A stretch of 64,000 bases of DNA from Aggregatimonas sangjinii (GTDB taxonomy: Bacteria > Bacteroidota > Bacteroidia > Flavobacteriales > Flavobacteriaceae), in the NCBI RefSeq assembly GCF_005943945.1, contig NZ_CP040710.1, forward strand, positions 1,561,001 through 1,625,000, written 5' to 3'. Below are positions 1 to 9,466 of the stretch, in pieces. How positions within the stretch are numbered: the stretch's first letter is position 1; the number at the start of each line of letters is the position of its first letter. The notes beneath the pieces are model-generated. The model did no database searches. It was not told the origin of the DNA and saw nothing but the letters and a program-made list of their open reading frames with translations. Both the position numbers and the translations under genes were made by a program.

Positions 1-1
1 C

Positions 2-34
2 GCTATGGATTTGGTTGCGAAGAAGTTGGCCTAA
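2..34 (+). CDS. Possible C-terminal tail of a gene cut by the window edge
   Basis: Frame 2 reads ten residues (AMDLVAKKLA) and then a TAA stop. The mix of residues looks like a normal protein end, and it would converge on the sulfatase gene that ends at 103. Frame 1 is also open to a TAG at 58-60, so the frame is uncertain. No function can be given. Confidence 0.25.
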   Translation, partial: AMDLVAKKLA

Positions 35-102
35 GGAATAAAATCGATGCGACCCGATAGTACCTTGGCTTTCACGAGCTAAAGATTAGATGGTTCATTT
101 CT

Positions 103-1581
103 TCAATCTTCGTACGCCGGATTTAATTGCTTGGGAATCGGCGCATTGGTTTCATCCCACCATTTTTGCAAATATCCCAACATTTCGGTTGTTTTTTCAG
201 GATTTTGAAGGGCAAGGTTACTTCCTTCTCCAATGTCTTGCGCTAGGTCATAAAGTTCAACTTCATTATTTTCGAAATAATAATGCAGCTTCCAATTTTC
301 ATATCTTATCGCGGAACCGGGACGTGTTCTGAACAGGGAATCGCGGTTTTCGTTGTCGCGAACATTATACGCCTGTAAATAAATGGGAAAATGCCAATAC
401 AAGGGGCGTTTCAATTCGTTCGCTTTTTTTTCTAAAATTTGGGAAAGATCCGTTCCGTCCAAATCGATTTGATTTGAATCGATTCCGGTAAAATTCAAAA
501 TGGTCGGAAAGAGGTCCAAATGGGTAATGGGTATATCGCTTTTAGAGTTTGCTTTTATCCTATCGTTCATCACGAAAAAAAAGGGTTCGCGAATACCGCC
601 TTCATAATAGCTTCCCTTGCCTGCTCTCAAAGGTAGTTGTTTTGTAATGCCGTATAAGCCTCCATTATCCGAAGTGAAAATGATAAGTGTATTGTTGAAC
701 AGTCCCTTCTCCTTTATCTTAGAAATCAATAGTCCGATATTCCTGTCCAGATTTTCCACCATAGTGGCGTACGCCGGGTTTCCTTGGCCCTCCCAACTGG
801 GTTTTCGGGTATACTTCTCTAAAAGCGAATCAATAGGCTGTATAGGGGTATGCACCGCATAGGGTGCGTAGTACAGAAAAAAGGGCTGTTGAACGGTGTC
901 GACAAAGCTTAGGGTTTTCTCCATAATCAAATCGGTCAGATGCTTGTTCTCACCACCTTTGATGTTGACGTTTTCGTAAGGTGGATAGTAACTTTTGGGA
1001 AGTCCATTGAATCCACCACCAATATTTACTTCAAACCCATATTCTAAAGGGTTTTTACTCAAATGCCATTTTCCTGCATGACAGGTGTTATAGCCTTTCT
1101 GATGTAATAGTTCAGGTAAGACCTTATGTTTTTTCGATAAAATAACTGTGTTTTCAACAGGTATCAGCTTGCGATGTTTCGATGCTCCCCTTTCGGAAGA
1201 ATTCACGGTGTATATACCATGTCGGGGCGTCCACTTGCCTGTCATCAAAGAGGCCCTACTCGGGGCGCAATTGGCAGCAGCGGCATAGCCATTAGTAAAC
1301 ACCATACCCAAACTGGCCAAATAATCGATATTGGGGGTCTCATAATACGAGCTCCCCATAAAGCCCACATCCTTCCAACCCATATCATCCACGTTTATGA
1401 TTACAACGTTGGGTTTGATTTCCTGTGAGGTAGTCAAGTGGCTCGATAAGATGGCGATAGATAATACAAAATATTGAAGAATTTTGTTGTCATTGCTTCC
1501 CAGTAGGGGAATACTAGGAATTAAGGACTTCACATTATCGGAAATTGTAGTTTTTATACTCGTGAGAAATCCAGATATCAT
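103..1581 (-). CDS. Secreted arylsulfatase (type I formylglycine sulfatase)
   Basis: This is a type I sulfatase that would hydrolyse sulfate esters, probably of algal or other marine polysaccharides, in the periplasm or outside the cell. The formylglycine motif C-A-P-S-R is followed by ASLMTG at about residue 105. The metal-site motifs NVDDMG, GKWH and SDNGG are present, and the C-terminal end has the usual sulfatase subdomain. The first in-frame ATG that does not run deep into the upstream phosphodiesterase gene is at 1581, but it gives an odd 33-residue leader before the signal peptide. An out-of-frame ATG at 1493 would start a perfect signal peptide (M-T-T-K-I-L-Q-Y...) if the A run (TTTT at 1482-1485 on the plus strand) were one base longer. 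The true start may therefore have been lost by a one-base deletion or a sequencing error. Substrate unknown; no SusC/SusD pair is nearby. Confidence 0.88.
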   Translation of the reverse strand: MISGFLTSIKTTISDNVKSLIPSIPLLGSNDNKILQYFVLSIAILSSHLTTSQEIKPNVVIINVDDMGWKDVGFMGSSYYETPNIDYLASLGMVFTNGYAAAANCAPSRASLMTGKWTPRHGIYTVNSSERGASKHRKLIPVENTVILSKKHKVLPELLHQKGYNTCHAGKWHLSKNPLEYGFEVNIGGGFNGLPKSYYPPYENVNIKGGENKHLTDLIMEKTLSFVDTVQQPFFLYYAPYAVHTPIQPIDSLLEKYTRKPSWEGQGNPAYATMVENLDRNIGLLISKIKEKGLFNNTLIIFTSDNGGLYGITKQLPLRAGKGSYYEGGIREPFFFVMNDRIKANSKSDIPITHLDLFPTILNFTGIDSNQIDLDGTDLSQILEKKANELKRPLYWHFPIYLQAYNVRDNENRDSLFRTRPGSAIRYENWKLHYYFENNEVELYDLAQDIGEGSNLALQNPEKTTEMLGYLQKWWDETNAPIPKQLNPAYED

Positions 1582-1616
1582 GTCTATGCAATTTTTCGTA
1601 TAATACAATTGGCAAA

Positions 1617-2111
1617 TTACAAGGTGACTATTGTGGCTTTCTTCGATACCGTATCGAATAGGCCACAAGTCGGTTCACCTTTAAAGCCAAGTATTTCGCC
1701 TGGGTTCATCAATAAACAATTTCCTATGATTTCTTTATTGGAAATATGGCTATGACCACAAAAAACCGCTTCAAAATCGTTGGATTTGGCCAATGCCTTC
1801 GCATAGAAAGGATAATGGGTTATCGCGATTCGTACACCATCAATCTTTAAATCGGCATATTCGCCGTAGAGTTTTAAATTGGGGGCTTCTGCTTCGGCAA
1901 ATTTTAAAATGGAAAATCGATCACCGTCCCCGTTACCGAATACGCAATGAATATCGCAGTCAAATAATTTAGACATTACTTTAGCGGGAATGGGCGAACA
2001 AAAATCCCCACAAAAAATGAGTGCTTCGACCTTTTCTTTGTCGAAAATCTTCTTTGATTTTTTTAGGTTGTCGATATGATCATGAATATCGGATAGAATG
2101 CCTATTTTCAT
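1617..2111 (-). CDS. YfcE/MJ0936-family metallophosphoesterase
   Basis: A 164-residue cytosolic calcineurin-like phosphodiesterase of the YfcE type, which is the usual length. Metal-binding motifs are visible in order: SDIHDH (residues 7-12), GDF, GNGD, a histidine in THYP, and the closing GHSH. Homologues hydrolyse model phosphodiesters; the physiological substrate is generally unknown. It begins 10 nt after the stop of the amidohydrolase gene, so the two are probably cotranscribed, with the sulfatase following 35 nt later. Confidence 0.88.
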   Translation of the reverse strand: MKIGILSDIHDHIDNLKKSKKIFDKEKVEALIFCGDFCSPIPAKVMSKLFDCDIHCVFGNGDGDRFSILKFAEAEAPNLKLYGEYADLKIDGVRIAITHYPFYAKALAKSNDFEAVFCGHSHISNKEIIGNCLLMNPGEILGFKGEPTCGLFDTVSKKATIVTL

Positions 2112-2121
2112 CTTTTCGATT

Positions 2122-4167
2122 TTATTTTTCTTTTACCTCCGGTTTGGGGGTAAAAGGTGTGATACCAAATGCAGGGTAGACTTCACTGGGATAGTAAAAT
2201 GTACCTCCTCTGGAAACCATTGCGATTGTTTTTATAGCCTTGATGTCGTCTACAGGATTCCCTGGAATTAGAAAGAAATCGGCGAACTTACCAGGTGCAA
2301 TGCTTCCAAGGTTTTCATCTCCTAAATATTGCGCCATATCATAGGTGGCGAGTTTTAATAGCTCAGCGGGTGTATACCCCAATTGTTGGTACAGCTCCAA
2401 TTCCCGATGGTAAAAGAAAGCACCGCCTAAATCGGTACCCGGTACGATAAAGATTCCTTTCTCTTTCATCATTTTCAAGGTCTCTACAATTTTTTCATAA
2501 CCTTCACGATACGCTTTGTCATCTTCGGGCGAAGCTACATCGGCCAAGGCTACCTTAAACCCACGTTGCGAGTTTGGGGGCATATGGTCTATGAAGTCCT
2601 TGGTGCCTTCCCAAATCTCGCCATTTCTAGCTTTCATCAATACCTCATGGATGGCCAACGTGGGATCCATAGCGGTTTTATTGTTTACAAATAAATTTAT
2701 CGATTCCTGCACTTTGGGGCTGTTTAGATCTAAGCCAGGAAACCGCTTTAGCGCAGTCAGCCGCAGTAGGGTACGGGTGTCTTCCTCGGGTTCTAAAACC
2801 CAACCCAACATGGTTTGGTTGATATGGGTCATTTCGTCAAAACCAGCACTTAGCATGGCATTGGCATTAGAGAATGCGGGTACGTGCCCACAGACGAACA
2901 TGCCGTACCCATGTGCCCTTTCAACAATGGCCGGTGCCCAATCGCCGTTCATTGAGTTGTACAGCTTCACGCCATAGAAACCCTTATCATGATAGGTGTC
3001 CACCGCGGCCAAGGCCTCCTCCTCGCTCGAAACCAAAATTCCGTTATTGGCACTGTATTCACTTTCTCCTTCTATAAAGCCCAAACGATGGACTCTAGGT
3101 CCTGCCAAAATTCCCGAATTAATTTTTTGTATCAATTCGTCCAACACCTCATTGTCGTTCCCCATATCCCTGAATGTTGTGATACCGGCCAAGACATTCA
3201 ACAGGGCACCTTCGTCGCCGGTGTGGGCATGCATTTCGTACATTCCGGCCACCAGGGTGCCACCAGCTCCATTAATGACTACTTCATCGTCACCAGTGGC
3301 GTCTGCGGCATCTATACTCACAATCTTCTCGCCATCTACCAATACGGATGAAGGTGCGGATAGTGCCAAGGTGTTAGGGTCGAATATTTTAACGTTGGCG
3401 ATTCGCACTTTTTTTCCATAGTCATGGGCATATTCTTTTTGCAGTGATTCAAAGCGCTCCGTAGAATATTTTTCCGCGTAGGCCCTTAGTTCTTTTTCCT
3501 GCTTTTCAAACCCCTCTCGCACAATTACGAAAGACGGACTGATTACCGCGAATAAACGTTGGTTGTTATCGGCGATAAAGTAAGAGGGATTTAAATCCGC
3601 TCCAGACATCGCATAGGTGGTAAGGTCAACCTTGGTCGAATCTACCGTGATGCTCGTCTTTTCCATCTCTGTAAGCTTCAGCGTACCTGCTGGTAGTACA
3701 TCGGCCGAAAAATCAGGGGATTTCAATAAACTACGTGCGGTAAGAATGGTCGAATACGGACTCCCGGATTGATTTACGTACCATAAGGGAGCAGTAACAG
3801 TTGTACTATCGCTCCCGGTAGCGTCGGTCCAAGAAGCAGCGCTTCCTTCAAAAGTAAAGTGCTCGTCAACGGTATTCCCAAAAGTAGTGTTTCCGGTTAT
3901 ATCCCATCGCACAGGAAAACCATCCGTATTTAAAACGATGGTTTCGTTCATAGTGGGGCCGCGACCGTTGTTCTTGTAATCGTAATCTATTTGAATCGTA
4001 TCTCTGACAGTCCGGGTTTTAAGATGACCGATGACGGTACTGCCAAAAATAACGGAATAGGTTTCGTCTCCTTGAAAATCGACCAAGGAAGAAACTTTAT
4101 CGACTTCTTGGTTACAGGAAATGAGCAATACTAAAATAAAGGGCATTAACGGCATTCGTAGTTTCAT
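2122..4167 (-). CDS. Amidohydrolase-family lipoprotein (imidazolonepropionase-like)
   Basis: The N-terminus is a lipoprotein signal (hydrophobic stretch ending LLISC-N, Cys about 18), so the protein is probably membrane-anchored in the cell envelope. Residues about 20-250 form an uncharacterised beta-rich region. From about 255 an amidohydrolase barrel follows with H-A-H (first metal pair), a lysine in GVKLY, histidines in CGHVP and MTHIN, and the catalytic aspartate in VPGTDLGG. The end has the typical GSIAPGKFADF motif. Members hydrolyse cyclic amides or peptides; the substrate cannot be read from sequence. It heads a probable unit with the phosphodiesterase and the sulfatase. Confidence 0.82.
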   Translation of the reverse strand: MKLRMPLMPFILVLLISCNQEVDKVSSLVDFQGDETYSVIFGSTVIGHLKTRTVRDTIQIDYDYKNNGRGPTMNETIVLNTDGFPVRWDITGNTTFGNTVDEHFTFEGSAASWTDATGSDSTTVTAPLWYVNQSGSPYSTILTARSLLKSPDFSADVLPAGTLKLTEMEKTSITVDSTKVDLTTYAMSGADLNPSYFIADNNQRLFAVISPSFVIVREGFEKQEKELRAYAEKYSTERFESLQKEYAHDYGKKVRIANVKIFDPNTLALSAPSSVLVDGEKIVSIDAADATGDDEVVINGAGGTLVAGMYEMHAHTGDEGALLNVLAGITTFRDMGNDNEVLDELIQKINSGILAGPRVHRLGFIEGESEYSANNGILVSSEEEALAAVDTYHDKGFYGVKLYNSMNGDWAPAIVERAHGYGMFVCGHVPAFSNANAMLSAGFDEMTHINQTMLGWVLEPEEDTRTLLRLTALKRFPGLDLNSPKVQESINLFVNNKTAMDPTLAIHEVLMKARNGEIWEGTKDFIDHMPPNSQRGFKVALADVASPEDDKAYREGYEKIVETLKMMKEKGIFIVPGTDLGGAFFYHRELELYQQLGYTPAELLKLATYDMAQYLGDENLGSIAPGKFADFFLIPGNPVDDIKAIKTIAMVSRGGTFYYPSEVYPAFGITPFTPKPEVKEK

Positions 4168-4203
4168 AGTTGGTTGATTTTTAATAGGGTATCAAGATAG
4201 TAA

Positions 4204-4398
4204 TTAAAATAGTGACCAGCCGCGCTTATCTTTAAAGGCCTTCACCGATTGAAGTAAAATCAATACGATAGAAATCGAACAGGCCGACAGCCATGTCAAA
4301 CGTATCCTAGAGCACTGGGGGTGCAATATACCTAATGATAAGAGTAATCCATCTGAAGAGGTGCCTGAGATGCAAACAACATAAAGAAAAAGAGTCAC
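4204..4398 (-). CDS. Small hydrophobic protein, possibly a gene remnant
   Basis: A 64-residue reading frame with two hydrophobic stretches (about 2-28 and 36-52) and a basic tail (KAFKDKRGW), which fits a small two-helix membrane protein. The frame stays open upstream of the first ATG for about 13 further codons to a TAG, with a GTG just before the ATG. It is not recognised. It lies next to a clear pseudogene, so it may itself be a remnant. Confidence 0.35.
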   Translation of the reverse strand: MTLFLYVVCISGTSSDGLLLSLGILHPQCSRIRLTWLSACSISIVLILLQSVKAFKDKRGWSLF

Positions 4399-4581
4399 TG
4401 CTGCTATAAAAGAAGCGATTTTCGGAATTAAATTCTATTTAAGGTCAAAAATGGGCGTTCTGGTCAGCGAATATCCGTTTACGATATATTAATATCCGAC
4501 TTTCGCATCAATGGATAGTAGGGCTATCCTAAGATATGGTTTTAGTAGGTGGTACAAGGGGTATCGATTTTAGGCCAAAGC

Positions 4582-4918
4582 TCATTTAATTTCAATACAT
4601 TCCGACTTTCCGGCAGACATATCCCCGTTTAGCCAATTCCAGTCAAATTCTAATTTCAATTTTTCCATGCTGAGCTTCTGAAATTGTACCTATCGATTGG
4701 CCTGCTTTCAGTTCGCCAATGGTCGTTAGGCATTGATATAGGAGTTCGATTTTTGAATCTTCAGTTTGTTTTCCAATTATAAGTACTGCCAATATTGAAC
4801 CTCCTTTGTACTTACCAGTAATGGTAGTTCCTTTTTGTACACAATGAAAAATCGTTTCATCTGACGCTAATCCATTTTAATTTTCAATAGTCACAAATTT
4901 TTTGTTATCGAGGTTCAT
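4582..4918 (-). pseudogene. Broken small gene of a family often named n-acetylglutamate synthase
   Basis: From ATG at 4918 the minus strand reads MNLDNKKFVTIEN, then an in-frame TAA (4877-4879), then NGLASDETIFHCVQKGTTIT and a coherent protein down to about 4645. There the reading must shift by one base to continue as EFDWNWLNGDMSAGKSE and end at TGA 4582-4584. The reconstructed protein of about 110 residues resembles a small Bacteroidota/Bacilli family commonly annotated as n-acetylglutamate synthase (N-G-x-x-S-x-E-T-I-F at the start, WxWxxGDxSxGES at the end). The stop looks like one GAA-to-TAA change. One nonsense mutation plus one frameshift make it very probably inactive. The flanks 4399-4581 and 4919-5102 hold no other gene that I can see. 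Confidence 0.72.
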
Positions 4919-5102
4919 GAGGGCTGCTTTTTAATTAGCGACTACTGGTTTGCGTATTAATAAGTTGGAGGGGCTTGAATAAATTTAGCAAAAGAAAATG
5001 CACCGGAGAATTGGTGATTGCGAAGTGTCGGTTTTCGGGTATGCACAACCCAAGCAATTAGCCTTAGAATATAGGTAAGGAGAAGCAGTTTCCAAAATTT
5101 TC

Positions 5103-6104
5103 TTATTCTCTCTCTACCACGGTCCCATCGGGGTATTTTGCGAAACGCCCTTTTTCCCTGCTATGAACCTGATCGGGATACCGCCACGGCCAGCCCCCGA
5201 ACTGCGTCAATCCGTAATCTTTCATCGTTGCCCGTATTTCCTCTTGGGTGTTCATGACAAACGGTCCGTGTTGCACCACTGGTTCCGCTATTGGTTTCCC
5301 TTGAAGCAAGATAAAATGAGCGGATTTGTCGGCTGTTTTAAGCATGACATCCGTACGGGGTCGTAATTGTATACCATGATTGATATGAACTTGTTGACCA
5401 TCTATTTCGATATTGGAGCCCTCGTAGAAGTACAGCGTCCGGCTTACCTCGGTAAGGGCCTGTGGTAAGGTAAAATTTGTATTCGCCTCTACATGAATAT
5501 TCCAGATGGCCACCTCATTGGCACTATCGGCAGCCCAGGAATCTGGGGCCGGGGCAGGGGCGGTCGTGTTTTTATAATTGCCTGCAATGACCTTAACCGT
5601 AGCACCTTCTTCTTCGATTACCGGGATTTCTTCATGCCATAACATCTTAAAGTGGGGCGGCACATACTTACTGGCCTTGGGAAGGTTCAACCAGATTTGA
5701 AAAAGCTCCAAAGGATTGTCCTTATCGGTATGCAGCAATGGAAACATCTCGGAATGCTGTACGCCGCTGCCTGCGGTCATCCACTGTACATCGCCTTCCC
5801 CGAATCGGCCTGCGGCGCCAAGGGAGTCCGAATGGTCGCAAAACCCTTTATTGACAATGGTAATGGTCTCAAAGCCACGATGTGGATGCGCTGGAAATCC
5901 CGGAATGGACTGCCCATGGTACATACGCCAACCGTCTTTGATGGTAAAATCATTGCCCAAGACCCTCCCTTCCAAGGACGCATCCGGACCCATTTCTTCG
6001 TTGCCCTTTGGATAATGGTCTAAGTGATAGACCGCGAATAGAAATGGATCCTGGGTTTGCCATGGAAAACCCAATGGGAATATACTTATGATACTATCTG
6101 TCAT
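5103..6104 (-). CDS. Pirin family bicupin protein
   Basis: A 333-residue pirin, slightly longer than the usual 280-300. The N-terminal cupin has the conserved [10 protein letters not shown] motif and the GSGVQHSE motif. H73, H75, H117 and E119 match the four iron ligands of pirins. Bacterial pirins include quercetin 2,3-dioxygenases and stress proteins, so the role here is open. The upstream 176 bp (6105-6280) is comparatively GC-rich and holds two short inverted repeats, one being GCCTTA-ctt-TAAGGC at 6253-6267, plus a near-consensus -7 box on the minus strand (TGTATTTG). Confidence 0.88.
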   Translation of the reverse strand: MTDSIISIFPLGFPWQTQDPFLFAVYHLDHYPKGNEEMGPDASLEGRVLGNDFTIKDGWRMYHGQSIPGFPAHPHRGFETITIVNKGFCDHSDSLGAAGRFGEGDVQWMTAGSGVQHSEMFPLLHTDKDNPLELFQIWLNLPKASKYVPPHFKMLWHEEIPVIEEEGATVKVIAGNYKNTTAPAPAPDSWAADSANEVAIWNIHVEANTNFTLPQALTEVSRTLYFYEGSNIEIDGQQVHINHGIQLRPRTDVMLKTADKSAHFILLQGKPIAEPVVQHGPFVMNTQEEIRATMKDYGLTQFGGWPWRYPDQVHSREKGRFAKYPDGTVVERE

Positions 6105-6280
6105 TTTATTTAAAATTTTAGTTCTTAATTAGAAGGACAATTCAAATACATTCTGTCAGTCCGTGCCTGTCGAGGACCCGCCCAACTTGCGCCTGCGATG
6201 CCATACTTGCCCGCTGACTGGTCGGTTCATTACAACTCTTGGTTGTCATTCGGCCTTACTTTAAGGCAGGCTCAAATGGG

Positions 6281-6730
6281 CTAATCATGTACTGCCGTAT
6301 TTACCTCGATCCAATTGTTCTCCGGATCTTTGAGGTAGATTTGGCGCACCCCATCGGCCCTGTCGGTTATCGCATTTGGCGTTCCGGGCCAATCTGAGAA
6401 TTCGATGTTGTTCGTTTTTAGGTGTGCAATAAAATCCTCCAGATTAGGGGTGGCCAAACACAGATGTACACTTTTGCTGTGCTCCAGAGCCACACTATCC
6501 TTTCCGATAAGATGTAACTGCGAATTGCCATGCACCCGAAACCATCTGAAATTAGGGTCGTTTCGCGGATGTGGAATCTCGTTCAGTTTTAAAATATTCT
6601 TGTAAAAGTCACCCACCGCTTTCAAGTCCTTTACGATAAAGGAGTAATGGTCGTATTGAAATTCGAAAGATTGGGCGCTCAGCCATTGCACATTGATGGC
6701 AAGCACTAGGCAAAGAATTATTTTTTTCAT
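6281..6730 (-). CDS. Exported VOC (glyoxalase-fold) protein
   Basis: A 149-residue single vicinal-oxygen-chelate domain with a signal peptide ending LSAQ. VOC features are FEFQYDHYSFIVKDL at the start, LHLIGKD in the middle and the YLKDPENNWIEV ending that supplies the last metal-binding glutamate. Most glyoxalases are cytosolic, so the export signal is notable and common in Bacteroidota. The reaction is unknown. A short hairpin (GCCTTA/TAAGGC, 6253-6267) lies 14 nt after the stop but lacks a T tract. Confidence 0.8.
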   Translation of the reverse strand: MKKIILCLVLAINVQWLSAQSFEFQYDHYSFIVKDLKAVGDFYKNILKLNEIPHPRNDPNFRWFRVHGNSQLHLIGKDSVALEHSKSVHLCLATPNLEDFIAHLKTNNIEFSDWPGTPNAITDRADGVRQIYLKDPENNWIEVNTAVHD

Positions 6731-6896
6731 GAAGTTTTATTTAACTCGAAAAGTAGCTAATTGTTTTGAGTATCGGAAATAACGGCAAAAGGCTTTCTGT
6801 GTGGAAATCAAAAAGGTAAATTACCGGGTTCCCGACAACGAATACTTTCACTAGTTTACCTGAACGAATTTCCCGTACCTGATAGCACCTTTTGTT

Positions 6897-7487
6897 TCAT
6901 AGGGCCCTGATGACCTTACAGGGATTTCCATAGGCTAACACCCCATCGGGAATATCTTTGCTAACGACCGAACCAGCGCCAATGGTCACATCGTGCCCGA
7001 TGGTTACTCCCGGCATGATTACGGTATTTCCGCCAATCCATACATTATCCCCGATGGTTACAGGTTTGGTATTGGTACGATATCTGCTATGGCCATCCGA
7101 GGTGGCGACGATGCGTTCCGACGCTTTTAAAGGATGATTGGCCGTGTAGATTTGAACATAGGGTCCCAGGAGGCCATTTTTTCCTATGCTGATGGTATTG
7201 TTGTCCAAGAAAAAGCAATTGGCGTTTACAAAAGTGTGTGCTCCAATGAAAATGTGTTCCCCGTAATCACAAAAAAACGGTGCTTCGATCCATACACCTT
7301 CGCCCTTCACGTTCAAAAGTTGGTCTAGAAGTTCATCCCTTTTCTCCATATCGCTGGAATCAAGGTGGTTGTATTCTAAGATAAACTTCCGTGCCTGATG
7401 ATAGCGGGCCAATAATTCGGAATCTCGGGAATCGTAATTGAGACCTGCAAGCATTTTTTCTTTTTCGGTCATATACTTTTTGCGCAA
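6897..7487 (-). CDS. Sugar O-acetyltransferase (Maa/LacA-type hexapeptide transferase)
   Basis: A 196-residue cytosolic acetyltransferase of the maltose/galactoside type that uses acetyl-CoA. It has the N-terminal Maa helical region (KEKMLAGLNYDSRDSELLARY), then left-handed beta-helix hexapeptide repeats, the NHPL motif with the catalytic histidine (about 121) and the end motif GNPCKVIR. Length is as expected. It stands alone, with 116 bp to the next gene upstream. Confidence 0.9.
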   Translation of the reverse strand: MRKKYMTEKEKMLAGLNYDSRDSELLARYHQARKFILEYNHLDSSDMEKRDELLDQLLNVKGEGVWIEAPFFCDYGEHIFIGAHTFVNANCFFLDNNTISIGKNGLLGPYVQIYTANHPLKASERIVATSDGHSRYRTNTKPVTIGDNVWIGGNTVIMPGVTIGHDVTIGAGSVVSKDIPDGVLAYGNPCKVIRAL

Positions 7488-7603
7488 TTAGAATTCTTGG
7501 ACTCTTGGCTAAGTCTTCGTACCCCCTGGATTTAAGACTTCATGATATTTCCTACCGATATAGTTTAGTCTACTTTAGTAACGATTTTTATCAAACAGGA
7601 ATA

Positions 7604-9034
7604 CTAATCGCTCCCAATGGGTGGTGGCCCGTCGATCATGGGCTTGTACACTTCATCGCCCTTACGCGTCTTGAATTCCTCGGTCACCTTATTTACCAGT
7701 TTAGGATCATCAAACAGGTCTACGGCCGTCATGCCCAATGCCTTGGCGGCGTATAGCATTCCTTTGTGGCCGATGGACATGCCGCCACAGGCGACTACGG
7801 CCCAAGAATGCCAAGGCGTGCCTTTAGGTGCGACGGTAACCCCAAGATTGATGTTCGGTACATTCCAACTAACGTCACCTACATCGGTAGAGCCGCCTCC
7901 CGGACTTTCCAAGGTCTCTCGCAGGGGGTATATCTTACTGTCCATTCCGACTTCGGGCTTTTGTGTCGCCTTTTGTATCGCTTTTCCGAAGGCGGTTTCC
8001 TCTTGAGTATAGTTAATCGGCCCCAGCAGCTCTAAATTTGCTTGCATGATTTCCCCTCCAGAACGGTTGACCAAGGTTTCATAAATACCGGATACTAGGG
8101 TGATTTTATAATCTACGTTAGCCATTATCGCAGCGCCTTCGGCCATCGCTTTTACACGCTCATAAGTGGGTAACATTTTAGATCGTTTGGGGTCGCGTAC
8201 GCGTACCCAAAGTTTCGCATAATCCGGCACCACATTAACGACCTGCCCACCGTCCTGAATGTGGTAATGAATTCTTGAAGTGGGCAGGATATGTTCGCGG
8301 TAATAGTTGATGCCCGTGGTGTAGAGTTCCAAGGCATCCGAAGCGCTACGCCCGTTCCATGGGTCCATAGAGGCATGGGCCGCTTGCCCGCTAAATTCTA
8401 CGATAAAGTCGATCAATGACAAGCCACTTTGAACATCAGCTTCCGTTCCGGCGGACGGATGCCAACTTAAATTCACATCAACGTCATCCCATAGTCCTGC
8501 CTTTACCATCCAAACTTTGGCGAAGAATTTTTCCTCGGCAGGAGTACCAAGAAATTTAATGGTGCCGTTGAGCTTACCGGCTTCCATCAACTCTTTAATC
8601 GCAATAGCTGCGCCTAGACTAGAGGTGCCGAACATGTTATGACCACAACCGTGTCCGGCGGCACCAGCTTCCAAGGGTTCTTTAATAGGAGAGGCTTTTT
8701 GGGAAATTCCCGGGAGAGCATCAAATTCCCCCAATATACTAATGACCGGTTTTCCTGAACCATAGGTAGCTGTAAAGGCGGTCGGAATATCGGCAACACC
8801 TCGGGTAACTGTCATCCCGTTTTTTTCGGCATAATCGGCAAGTACCGCAGCGGATACCGATTCTTCAAAAGCGGTTTCGGCCAAAGCCCAAATCGAATCG
8901 CTTATTTTAATCAGTTCCGTTTTATGCGTTTCTACCGAAGCTATGACGGCTTTTTTGTTTTTAGATATTTTTTGTGCTGATAACGTGAAGGCCATGAGCG
9001 TACAAATTGCAAGTAGGAGGTGTTTTTTCATCAT
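7604..9034 (-). CDS. Exported M20-family amidohydrolase (AbgB-like)
   Basis: A 476-residue M20D peptidase/aminoacylase with signal peptide (ends TLSAQ). Metal-binding and catalytic motifs are visible: GEFDALPGISQ, AAGHGCGHNMFG, the glutamate pair in TPAEE, and the H-A-S dimerisation signature GQAAHASMDPW. AbgB-type enzymes cleave N-acyl or p-aminobenzoyl-glutamate amides; here the substrate is unknown and the site is probably the periplasm. It is 12 nt downstream of the DUF1801 gene, so the two may be cotranscribed. Confidence 0.87.
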   Translation of the reverse strand: MMKKHLLLAICTLMAFTLSAQKISKNKKAVIASVETHKTELIKISDSIWALAETAFEESVSAAVLADYAEKNGMTVTRGVADIPTAFTATYGSGKPVISILGEFDALPGISQKASPIKEPLEAGAAGHGCGHNMFGTSSLGAAIAIKELMEAGKLNGTIKFLGTPAEEKFFAKVWMVKAGLWDDVDVNLSWHPSAGTEADVQSGLSLIDFIVEFSGQAAHASMDPWNGRSASDALELYTTGINYYREHILPTSRIHYHIQDGGQVVNVVPDYAKLWVRVRDPKRSKMLPTYERVKAMAEGAAIMANVDYKITLVSGIYETLVNRSGGEIMQANLELLGPINYTQEETAFGKAIQKATQKPEVGMDSKIYPLRETLESPGGGSTDVGDVSWNVPNINLGVTVAPKGTPWHSWAVVACGGMSIGHKGMLYAAKALGMTAVDLFDDPKLVNKVTEEFKTRKGDEVYKPMIDGPPPIGSD

Positions 9035-9046
9035 AAAATCATTGAA

Positions 9047-9466
9047 TTAGCTATTATATTTAGTGTTCATATGTTCGTAGGAAGCCGTAATCAGCTGTTT
9101 TAACGAAGCCATATCGATATCGGCCAGACGTTTAACATATAGGCAACTTTTGGCCGTTTTGTACTTTCCCAAGTTCGCCATGATTTCAGGGTAACGTTCA
9201 AAGCCCGCCATGATGTAAATGGAAAGACTTTTACTTCGAGGGGAAAAGCCTGTAAGAATCGAATCGCCTTCCCGGCCCGATTCGTATTTGTAGTGATACG
9301 TCCCAAACCCGATGATGGTCGGCCCCCACATCACGGGATCGTGGCCCGTTACTTCTTTCATCAGCTGAACGAGCACAAAAGAATCGGCCCGTTGGGCCTC
9401 ATCCTTTACGGTTTCCAAAAAGTCGGACACGGCGACGGTGGTGGGTTTGGTTTTGTTCTCAGCCAT
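9047..9466 (-). CDS. DUF1801 domain protein
   Basis: A 139-residue cytosolic protein of the YdhG/DUF1801 family, recognised by the MKEVTGHDPVMWGPTIIGFGTYHYKYESGREG block and the later ADIDMASLKQLI segment. The fold is known from structures of relatives but no activity is established. It precedes the M20 amidohydrolase by 12 nt on the same strand. Confidence 0.8.
   Translation of the reverse strand: MAENKTKPTTVAVSDFLETVKDEAQRADSFVLVQLMKEVTGHDPVMWGPTIIGFGTYHYKYESGREGDSILTGFSPRSKSLSIYIMAGFERYPEIMANLGKYKTAKSCLYVKRLADIDMASLKQLITASYEHMNTKYNS

Noticed and set aside
6105-6280. Insertion element or missing gene in the GC-rich spacer upstream of pirin
   Set aside because: Only short inverted repeats are seen, without target duplications or a coding frame.
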